Below, in pieces: positions 36,401 to 48,400 of a DNA stretch of 64,000 nucleotides. Numbering within the stretch: position 1 is the stretch's first letter; each line of letters opens with the position of its first letter. The notes beneath the pieces were generated by a model. It searched no databases and was not told the origin of the DNA. It saw nothing but the letters and a program-made list of their open reading frames with translations. The DNA is taken from the NCBI RefSeq assembly GCF_030848805.1, contig NC_092358.1, positions 24,231,073-24,295,072 on the forward strand, given 5' to 3'. The position numbers were made by a program, and so were the translations under genes. The DNA is from Temnothorax longispinosus. Its lineage: Eukaryota > Arthropoda > Insecta > Hymenoptera > Formicidae.

Positions 36401-39400
36401 CTATGTCAAGAACTTATCGCTTGGCAAGCAGAAAGGAGCAAGTCTAAAATATCATTAATTTTGACATGACAAAGAACAAAAAGAGTTGGTTATTTTGGGG
36501 ATTTAAAGAGAGAAAAAAATGTTTTCGTAAAAGTGCGAAAAAAATCATAGTTTTGTTTGCATTTCAATGAATAATGTAGTGAGTTTATATAAACTATAAA
36601 AAGAGATATATTGCAAGCTGTAATTTTTTATATAAACGAATTGTTTTTAAAGTGGAAGAGATGAAATTTAAAAAATTGCGAATCAATCTTATTCTGAAAA
36701 ATCTTAAGTTTCGACTGAATTTATGATATGTATATTAATTTATTTAATCTAATATTCTAAAGATATAAGCATTTTCCTGCAGCTTCTGAGTTTCTTCGTA
36801 GGGTCCGTGAGGAAATGGATCATTTTACATTGGACTTTTTACATTCTTCCTGGCAGACATGGAAGCGTCCGTCCCGAAATCGTTTCACAAGAATATCTCG
36901 GAACGTGACATAAACCATTCGCACTCACCAAAACGTTCCACAATGTTTTAACATGGACAACGTGCGTCGGGGCGAACTGTTTGTGATACAACGATGAGGA
37001 AACGAGTGCTTAACCGTTTCTTTGAATTGCACGAAAGAAAGTTTGGTTGAAGATTATATTCAGACGAAATTTCACTAAATTTTATTGCATTGCTGATCTC
37101 GTAACAGTCATAACGATCATAAGTCGGATCATAAGAAATAGAAGATTGTATTATATGATGAAATTTTTATTACATTAGATTCAGCAATTATAAAAAAAAT
37201 ATTGAGTTAATGAATAAAATCATAAAATTATGAGAAACGATGAATAAAATTTATATGAAGGCAGCTAACAATATAACGATCACAGCAAGATAAGAAACTC
37301 CAGGATTATATTATATCGTGATAAAATTCTTATCGTATTAGATGCTATTAATGATTATAAAAATTCTTGCGGATAAAATTGCTAATAATATCAAGCATCG
37401 ATATTTCCTCATTATTTACATGAGTAATTCGCGGATGCGATTTATCATAAACGGAAACATACGTTTTCCACAATATTAACTTTTTAACAGTGTAAATATT
37501 TGCTGTTACGAAAGACTCGATAAATATCTGTCGGTTTTATATCACTTTTGCGTAAAATGCCGCGTCACGGCATTTTAAATTACACCGTACCTAAAACCAC
37601 TAACCGAAAAATGTTTTACACCCCAACTTTCTTTAATGAACGAAAATTCTGCGGTAATATACACGAAACGAGAAGTCGTTATCGATATTTTCGTCCACAT
37701 ATCTCCGCGATATACGTCGGAACAATTATGGGAGAATGAACGGCGTCGCGAGACGTGTTGCAGCGAAATCTGTTGCGATATCTGTCTGGATCGGGCAGGC
37801 AAAGTAGCGAATTCCGGTCGCGAGATAATTTATAATTTCCGTTGCCTGGCATCGAGAAGGAACTTTTATTTGTTGCACAATTAAAGGAGCGCTGTTCCCT
37901 CAGCGCTCTTTGATTCTATACGATAAGTGTGCCTCTCGTTGCACGCACGTCGCAGGTGGAACCAATCGGTGACAATAATCAAAACCGCAGTTGAATAGCA
38001 TCGAGACGCGATCGCGAATCGAAGCGTAACGTCAGTAACAATGAGTGAAAGTTCCTCGGCTGGCCATCTCGACGAGAAAGCTAATGAGAAAACGTCGCTT
38101 GTTTTGCAAGTTGAAATATCGAGTCGCGTGACAGAAATAGAACGTATCTCGAAAGCTATAATTCCATTTACGGCGATATCAATCCAAATTAAATACAATT
38201 GGACGGCAACGGTTCCGTTAATGCGAAAACTGTATCTCAAAGGTATATACTTTTTTTATTCCTTCCGAAAAGAGAGAGGGACATACCAGATTAAAGTTCA
38301 AATTGCTAAATACGGATTCCGCGAGCTAATCTAGACGGTGGACACTTCCGAAAACCCTATTTTCAGGCCGAAGGTTATTCCGTTCGTCGGTAGATTTACT
38401 TGTCCAAAAATATCATTGATCAACGGGCCATTTCGTCAAATAGACTCGCAAAAGGCACGCGAAGCGCGCCTCGTCATCCAGGTTCTAGTCGCGAGAAGAA
38501 CGGATCCGTCATCGTCGTCGTCGTGTAACGTCACGTCGCGTCTATCAGAGCGGCGGTGGAGGCCGAGCGCGAGGTGGGGTATCACCGCTCGACGGTTTCG
38601 ACGTGAACATCCAGCTCGGCGCCGACTGCCTGGCTCAGTCAAGCTGAAACCGCGAAGGCCCGCGATAGAGCGAAGCGAGCGAGCGAGCGGGCGCGCGCGT
38701 GCCTTACTAGGTACCTCTCGCGAACGTTTCACCGTTTCTCCGATGCCGCTCGTTCGCCGCCGGCCGCGGGAGAAAAACTCCACGTTTTACGTCGTGCGCC
38801 GTCAAATCGGCCGCGATACTCGAAGACGACGCGACGACGACAAGTGAGCGAATCCTCGCGGATCCTCCCGCGCGATAACGCGCGTAACCATGCTCCGGGG
38901 GTACGGCGAGTGCGACGCGATAACGCGCGGATTTTTCGCGTAAACGCGATAAGACGGGTGTGCGCGATACCGTGATTCGCAGTGGCGGAATAAACAACGG
39001 GGCGAATCCTCGCGGCGATTCCGCGCGGCCGCCACGATGCTCCCGTCGCGGTCTTCACGACTAACCAGGCGGAACTCGCTTACGGGATATGATGTCAGTG
39101 GAATAAACGGAAGACGTGTATGCCGTGTACGCCTTATCGGTAGTTACCGTATCGGTGCGCCTTAAAAAGCGCGCTGAATCATCGCGCGGTAAAATTGACG
39201 GTGCGCGCCGCGGTGTGCCGTCGTTTACGCGATTGGCTCTCTCTCTGTTACGAGGCAAGGTGTTGTGCGGAGTTGCACAATAAACGACGAGGAGAAACAA
39301 TCAGCCGCGCGCTCCGAGACGGGCAAGAGAGGAGTGAGAAGATTCGCCTTCTGCCGCGAAAGTCGCGCATCGAGCCGACCGTGATCTCGGTGTTTAAAGG

Positions 39401-42400
39401 TCACCGAATCAACGAGACAGAGATCAAAGGATCGAAGCATCTATTAAGCCCGCTCTGCTCTCTTCCACGCGTTATACGCGCGGAAAATCACGACGGTGGG
39501 GAGAGCGGGCAGCGCGAGACTTGCTTGTCTCTCTCTTTCTCTCTCAGTCGGTCGCCACGGCTCGCCACGGCTTTCACGACGGTATTTACACTCGACTGCA
39601 TTCTGAAAATCGCACGCTGTCACTACGCGACGATGAAAAAGAGGAAAGAGTTTCGTTTAAAACGCCGATTAAGAACACTAGATAAGAATGCTAAGGCCGT
39701 GAGAAGAGTATAAACGCGGAAAGAAAATTTCATGCTTATTTAAAATAATCTTCTGTTTAAGGACTAATAATAAGTCACGACTGATGATAAGAATATCAAA
39801 GTTATACAAGAAAACTGACAAAAGAGAATATAGATTATTTAAAAAAAAAAATGATTTTTTTTCCTTAGCTCATTATTAATTTTTATTTAAAATTTTCATT
39901 AGACCTAAATAAAAAATTTCTAACATAATTATATATTAAGGAAATATTTATTCTCTAAATTAAACTTTCTAAATGCTTTCTAAAATTAATATCTTCTTTA
40001 TAATACACATATATAGATATATATCTATTAAAAAAAGTTATATACAGAATTTGAAGATTCTAAATCAAATTTAATAATGAGCTAAAAATAACGATGAAAT
40101 AACTAAAATTGTATAATAATACAATAAACAGGAAAATACATTCTTAAAAATGTAATTTAAAATATTTTTTTATACAAGCGCATTAAATATGTATTTAAAA
40201 ATATCAGAGTCTGTTGATTAAATAGGGAATAATAAATGATCACAAATATCACATAACAATCTATAAAAGGCGATGACTAATAGGGATAGTCGTTTTCCTA
40301 ATAGACAGAATACGGGATAAAAGAATGAAAATACTGAAGCAACGATCTCGCAGGAATTTGCCTGCCTAATCGATATAAATATTTACAAATTACTATTGAA
40401 TGGCTACTTTAACATATTTTTCCATCAAGATAAAGCAGTCGCTGTCGATTTGAATAAAATATTTCGTCGCGTCTCCGGGTTCTCCGTTCGTGAAAAATGC
40501 GAGCTACTCTCCATCGGCGGTTCCGGCTTTTAAAAATATTGCAAATTCGTGCGCGCGGCTGGCTGGCGAGATAAAAGCAAGCAGTAAAAACGAGAAGCTG
40601 TCGACAAAGTCTCCGTGCGCGGCGGTCATGTATATATTATACGGGCCGTCAATATAACGCTACGATAATGATACGTATTAAATTCACGCCGTGTGCGTCA
40701 CGAAAACGGGCGCGTCTATCGCCGACGTCGCGTCGCGTCGCACGCTCCGCTCCGTTTCGGCATTGAAAGCAATTTTGGACAGTAACCCATTTGGGTGCGT
40801 GCGCGAGTGTGCGGCACACATGTGCGCGTATGTACGTGACGTTTCTCGGCGGTTGTCCGTTTAAATCAATCGCGAGTGCATCGACATGCATGCGCGCGGC
40901 GCCGTCAGACAACGACACAGTGACGCGTTAATGGAAAAGTGTCCGCGCGTTTTCATTATTAAACAGTACAATGCGTATAGGAGAAATAATGCAGAAATAG
41001 ATACAATTCACCTTGGCGATGGAGGATCTCGATTTGAGCCTAACAAATGGCGCGTACGTAATACTTTTCACGTGTCTGCCACGCAAGAATGAGAAGATAC
41101 GCGCAATTTAAAGTTTATACGTACATATGTAACTCGATTGGCGTAAAATTTGGCAGTTTAAATTTTTCTCAAATTATTACTTGATCGATTTATTTTTTGA
41201 TGTGTTAAAAAAACAATATTTTTATTTCTTAAGAAATTGCATTTGGTTTTCTTATCTCGATAAAGTGAAAAAATGACAAAATCGGTACGCGATCGTGTCG
41301 AAAATGCCGAAAGATTTATAGCGGCGAACACGTTCCATCGGATATACAAATGTCTGCGTATGGAGTGATATTAATGGGCCGTTAAGGGCGATCGTAAAAC
41401 GGGGAATAACGTCGTTAAATTTTGTGTTAAAAATATTATTACTGGTATCCTTATTTATCGTTTCGCATTATCCACCCTTTGAGCCCTTTACCCTTTATTG
41501 GGACACATCTGTGCGAGCGCGCCGTTAAAAATACTCCTACAAAGTGTCTCTCCTCGGTGATCGTAATCGGAGAATTATGCATCTGTGACGCGGGGCTGAC
41601 CTTCCTTCGCTCTGACGTTTGCGGCGTCGCCGTCGCCGCAAGCGAACGTCCAATGTAATAGTTGATTGGTAATATCGCGAGTGTGCGCCGAGATATACGC
41701 GGGTTTAGAATGATATCGGTATGTCGAAGCTCCGGATACGTTCAACATCGGCGTGTATATATCATCGTGAGGAACTGTTAGCGCAACGTACGAGCGCGAT
41801 AACTATGTTAACAGCATCTCTTGTGCACACACGCATCGAGCACGTGGGGCACCAGGCACGTAGTACGAATAGTATTGCCGGTACCGTTAATACCATTCGC
41901 GCGATATCTAGTCGCTCAAGAGAGTGCACACACGGGCACGCGGAATCGCCGCCGCCGCCGCGTGTGGGAGCGCGCGAGTGACGCCATTTCCCGACCCCCT
42001 CGTACCCCCTCGCGTCCCCCTGCCTTTTTCGCGTGAGAACAAAACTCGGATATAATGATATCGAGTAATCGAGCCCGGCGCGCTTTCGGCCATCCTATAT
42101 ACGCAAGCGAGTTTCGCTAACTGTGCTTGAAAAATGCAGGAAACTCCTATACGATGGAGGTGGCGTGAGCCATATACTCGTCTTCCACGGAATCTCACAC
42201 TTAACTTTCGGCTGGTCTTTGTTTTTTTTTCGTTACTTCCCGTTCCTTCCCGCTGAAATCTAAATATATACCCTTGCTGTTATTCTACGTGAGGAAAGTG
42301 CAACGAAAACGGACAGATCGTACGCCTGAATAATTGGAAAATTAAATATCTGTTAAATATACCGAAAATAATACATGGTATAATTATAGCAAACATATTT

Positions 42401-45400
42401 TGGTATTAATTTCCACGAGCTATTCGTGTTAATTAAGTTAGTCGTTAGACATTTTAATAACTTACATCGTTATAAATTTTGCGAGGCGATGTTGGACGAA
42501 TCCGAAACCGGGGAGATACTCTTCTATCATAATTCAAAGCACCATCTTGTGCGGTCTTCAACCGCGAGGAAAAGTCTTTTCAGAAATCGATTGCCCGTTC
42601 ACTACGCGTTTTATTATTCACTCGAACGTCTTGGCACGTTCTCCCGGGGGTATCCGATCCACACGTTTTCACCAGGATTTCGAAGATAAATTTATCCTTC
42701 CGACGATACCAAATGAAAACCGCGCGACCGTACATTTCCTACGTTGCATTTTACGGACCGTTATCCAGAACCGGACATTTTCGCTCGCGTTTAGTCAACC
42801 GAGAATTCACGCGTGCGTATGTGTATGTACGCGAGAAAATAAAATTTGCCGAGTACACATTCGTGTGCGAAGGGACATGAGGAAAAATTTTCCTGCCGAG
42901 TGCAGTGCTCGAAAATTTCATGAGAGAGAGAGAGAGAGAGAGACTCTTGTTAATTGACATACCACGCGGTGTAAAATTTAATTAAATTTAGGGAGGTAAA
43001 AATACATTGTAACGCTTATATTAAAAATTCATTGTACGTTAAAGATTTTAAATTAAGAGATAAGACTTGAACTAATGAGAAGTAATCAGCTTGAACTATT
43101 AAATTATTATGTATTTTTCCGATAATATCTTCGCACGATTTGAATTCGAGGTTAATGTATTTAATACACGTAATTCCGAAGCGAGAGAGGATGCGCGAGG
43201 CATTTGTATTCCACCGTACATAACACTTTTGTTCGCTAATATTGAGCAAATCTCACACTGCACGCCAGTTTAGAAACCCGCTCGCGGCTTCCGCGGCGCG
43301 TATTGGTTCTTCTTCTCCCGCTATTCTTCATTACGCTCGGGAATACCATCACCGTGTCATTAGGGAATGAGAAAAGCGGATAATAAAGGAATGCAGAAAA
43401 GAATCGCGGCTTTCTTGACTCGCGTGCGCGCAACTTATTATCCTACGTGTGTACCCGATAGTATGCCGACGTGAACTTGTTATTAGAGTGTGACGTTTCG
43501 CCGAAGCGAACGTTGAACGCCCGTTACTTAGGGCTCTCTTGTTACAGCTGTTAAAATTGAGGAAAAATGTTCGGCTCGGCGAGGTAGAAGTCTGGCGACT
43601 TATTCTGTGAACGAGTGCCACTTTTGGAACTCGGCAATCGGTACAAAAATAAGAAAATAGAATCCTTTTCGTTCATTGGGTTGCTTTCGCGCGGCTTACT
43701 CTCGATTCCTCTTCCTCGGCGAACTCGCTCGCGGGCTCTGCTTTCCGCAGAAATCACCTGTAACCTTTGCCACTTGCAATTCATGCGCCTAGACCGGTCC
43801 CACACAGCCGCCCGCGTCTAGTCGCGGAGCGCATACGCTCGACCGAAGCTTTCTCCCGATCGCTAACTTTTACTTTTGCCACAGGCAAATTGAGGATCTC
43901 GACGTGTCCGCGCTCTCGTAAGTACGTCCGCCGCTCGCGCATGACGCCGCTGCGAAACTAGTATCCGATCCGCGAAGGGAGGATGAAGTCGGACTCGCGT
44001 GTGAAACTGGTGAAACTGGTGTTTGTTCCTCGTTAGCACGTGCGAAGAAATTCGGTAAATTGTGCCGATTAGAGCGCTGAGGAAAATTAAAATGTTTAAC
44101 GGTGCTTAAGGCGATGGCTTTGTCAAGGCAATTCTGTTTTCGCGAACGTATTCGTGAATGCGGCCGTGTGAAGTGAAAATACGACTTTAATCGTTTCTAT
44201 GTGAGAAACTCAATGTGTTATTGAAGGACTAATCGTGACGTAAAAATCAGAGCGGGTTTTATAATCTTGAGAGATCAACACTGTTATAAGGATGAAATTT
44301 AAACCAATATCTTGAGCTAAATAACATTTTGTTATTTTTAACAACCATATGTGTCGAAATTTATTTTAACACTTCGTTGGTTTAGTTTAATTAACTATAA
44401 ATTGAGTGCCCTATAGGAATACTTAAAAATGACTCAAATTGAATATAATTTGACACTATGATGAATTTTAACAGTAAAGAGATAGTAGCAAACACATATC
44501 GCGCCAAATATATCCATAAAAAAATACTACCGTATATCTATCTTTTCTAGAGTGTGATGACATTTTGGAAAATACTGGATTGTATTTTTGAATTAGATTG
44601 TTGTATGCAAAGTCGAAAATAGAGTCGGATAGATTTAGTTGTAAACAAAATCTCGCACAGACTTGACGGACCACCCTTGAAAAAGATATACGTTAGCGAG
44701 TACGCGACCGCATATAGTTCCCATCTCTCGATGTTGCGCGGAACGATATTTCGCTTGCGTGCTCTTCAACAAACCGGGAAAAAAAAACGCAATAGCCCGC
44801 ACATAGGCGGTGCGAAATTAAAACTGGAACACGCGCGCTCGTTGAAAACTGTCGCCGTGTATTGACGCGAAATCCCTATCGCCCCGACATTAACATACGT
44901 GAAAGTACAGCCGGTACGCGGATATACCTGTTGTACGCTATTATTTTTCTATTTACAGTTCAGCTGGCGGTACGAGCGCGCGTACCATTCAAAGAGGGAT
45001 AAATTTATCGTCAACACGTAGAGGTACACCAAGCGTTCAATAAAAATCGCGCGAGAAACGCGGCCGCGACCGTATTTCGGACGGTATTCTGACTTTTGTT
45101 CTATTTTCCCGATTAACTTGTCGAGCGCCGTAATTAGACAATACGAAAATTCGAAGGACATTAATTTCTTTCCGGATACTCTTTATCCCAGGCAATCTCT
45201 CGAGTCGCTTTTATCGCTGTTCGGGCTCCTGGTACAAATGGGAAATTCTGTTCCGCGGAATATATATAGACACGGTGGATTAACGCGGATCAATCGGTGC
45301 GAGCGCAATTGCATGAGATCGCCGTTGGAAATCGTTTGTGCGCCATAAATCGATCGGGATTCTTTCCTGTCTCGCGCTTTAAAGTGGATCTCCCCCTTCG

Positions 45401-48400
45401 TGGGTGCAATGACCTCTCGTGCCGGTCCTGTCTCGGCGCTAACTCTCCTCTTTTTAACGTAGATTCAGAAATATATATATATATATATATATACACACGC
45501 CGATCGCGCACGGCCAGAGTGAATTGACCTGTATTTCCGAGCGGTAGCAGCGTCGAGACGAGCGTAACAATGTATATGCGCGCGGCCGTTGAAATCGCCG
45601 CCGGTGGGAGGCCGCTGCCCCACCTTTCATTCGACTTTGACAGTTCCATTATGGTATCGAAGCTAACGGCAAACAGAACGGGTGTAGTTGACGATTGTGA
45701 ATCAACGTGCTCGCCGGTTCGTCAAGGTATTTTTATTGTTCCCCCCTTATTTTTTTGTTGTTTCGCGCCGGAGCACTGAGCACAAGATGCCGATCCACGC
45801 TCGGCGTGGAAAACGGGCAGTTCCGTTGTTCGTTTCCTCGTAGCCTAGTGTCGCAGCTGTGAAATTGAATCGCGATAAACGCGAAAAGTGCATCCCCCCG
45901 TGACCCGTGACGTCGATCTACTTCGCGCGAATGGAATCTGAATCGATTCGATTCAGGGTGCAACGAGCCTCGCGTTCGCCTCCTTGGATCAATTCGGCGA
46001 GCGCATCCGGTGGAGTGTTCCGCCATTGTCGTGGTTGGATTAATTCAATCAATTTCGCGTTTGTCTACCGGCGAGCCCCGGGGAGGCTCGAGACAAGTTT
46101 TCGCCACACGAAAGAGAGCAAAGTGGATCGCGTTAACGAGTTGTGCGACGAGTCGACGTGTTGTAAAGGACTTACTTCGCTGTATATGTCGCACCGTTAA
46201 AAACGTTTCACGTGCGGTCTCGTTTGCAAGAAGGATTTCTGTGCTCATTATTATTCGCCGTCTTTGACTTTTTCGTACGTGCGTCCCCGATACGAGCGTA
46301 AAGACGAACGACAAACGGTATCCATCGGCGCACTCGTCGGTCATAAACTAATTGCGTTAATTCCGCGAGAAAAGTTTACCTCGATTTTGCAAATCGCATT
46401 CCACCGAATCCGTTTTTAACCGCCAAACATAAGTATTATTCATGACAATCGATCGTGCGAATGTTCATAAATTCTGTTGCCATGGAGAATGTCAACCGTG
46501 TAATAAAAATAACGTTGCAATTTCGAATTTTTGTCCTCGCATAATATGCACTATTACAAAATAAAATGAAAATCGATATACGATATAAAATTTAACTGAA
46601 AAGAAAAGAAAAGGTTCGTGATTTTTTAAAATTTATTAAAGGCGTTTTGACCGCTAAGAACGAGTTTTAATTTTTGTTGGGGTAGTTTGGTTTTACTTTT
46701 GTTGGATATTCAGGGGTTACTTAGGTCGCACACTTCGACAAAGTTCGCCCTCTGCGCGAGTAAATTGTGGAAAAATATGAAAAATATTTATATGTAATTA
46801 CAGATACATTTTTCCCGTATATCATATGTATAATATCGACTCAGCCTTTACACATAAATATACGTGTAAATATAAAATACTTTCATTAAAGAGAGATCAT
46901 TGATTGATAAAAACATCGCACGTAGATATCGTACGTGATATACTTAACTGTTACGCATATTAATCAAGTATCGTTAGAAAGTTTTAACGATTGCCCGTGA
47001 TTCCCGTGAATCAACCGGAAAAGGCGGACGAGTGAAAACGGCACTATTGATCGCTGCCGAGAGTAGCTCAGTAATAGTTAACCCAATTACTTAGTGTCAA
47101 ACGTTGAGGCTTAAGTCCAAATGAAATTCAAGGTGGTCTCTGTGCTTGAGAATTCAATTTAGATTTCAAGAATTATTAATAAAGACCGAGTCCGATGTGC
47201 TTTGATGTGCGAATTATTAACTTACTAACCTAAATTTTTATGACGATTATGACGACGTAACTGAATAAATAACTTTTAACTCATTATCAGCAATTATCTG
47301 GTTACTTTAAAGACTGCGACTCTCCGATTTTATTTTACGCCTACAACGGTTGCAACAATTTCAAGTGAACGCAACAGGATATTACATTCACGCCGGAAAT
47401 CTTTTCCTTAATTCGCGCCACAACCGACCGAGATATAACGGGGTTTCTGCTTTAATCGGATTTAGGTCCGTTGGATACCGAGCGTATCTTCTCTAACGTG
47501 ATTCCTTCTGCCAGTTAACCAAAGAATACCTGTGGTAATTCGCGAATATTGTTTACGAATTGAATTGAAACGTATATATGCTGTGCGAAGAACGATGGGC
47601 TCGAATCGAAGCGGGACTCACGCCCCGGAACGGTGAACACTCTCGTGACGAACAGTGATGATCGCGTACACGATGATCGAGCCACGCAGTGATAGGGTGA
47701 CGGTCTGCTCACCTCAAACTCAGCACCAATGTTATCAAGTGATACGAACCACCAGAGTGCACCAGAGTTCGCGAAGCTCGAGGATGGTGACCGTTCAGGA
47801 GAAGGTCGTCAGGTCGCGTCTTCAGTTGGGTTACTCCACGCCGACGTCGTTCATCAATCGGTATCTATTTATTATTTCTATTTCACCAGAATAAACTAAC
47901 GACCTATCGAATTTGATGGTGACGGATGACCGTTATCAATTCACTATTTGTAATCGAACGGCAAAATCGAATATGTCATTCCATCGTGTATTATTTCGTC
48001 GGAGCTGTTATGTCTACGTCACTAAAGAAAAACTAATCTTCAAGTCGTCTTAAACTTATATTTTTTAAAATGTAACTATAGAAGACCTTGCCATGCATAA
48101 TTTCCATTTTCTTAAAATATAGTGTAAGATGTTTCAAAAAGATAACTCTTTGATTACAATTTGTTTATTGCTCGTATCCTTTAATGCTTTCACTTAATTT
48201 TCCTTTACGGAATCTACAAATTTATCCAATTCGTTAAGTACTATATATCGTGAATCTACAGAAACGCAAATTTGTATGTAAACGGAAGGAACTAGACGAA
48301 TTCTATTGAAGAAAAGGAAACTGCGTCAGCGATGCTAACATCCTACCGGCGTTATCTCGACGAGATTCGCACGAATGTAATTATCATAGTGGAGGAAACG

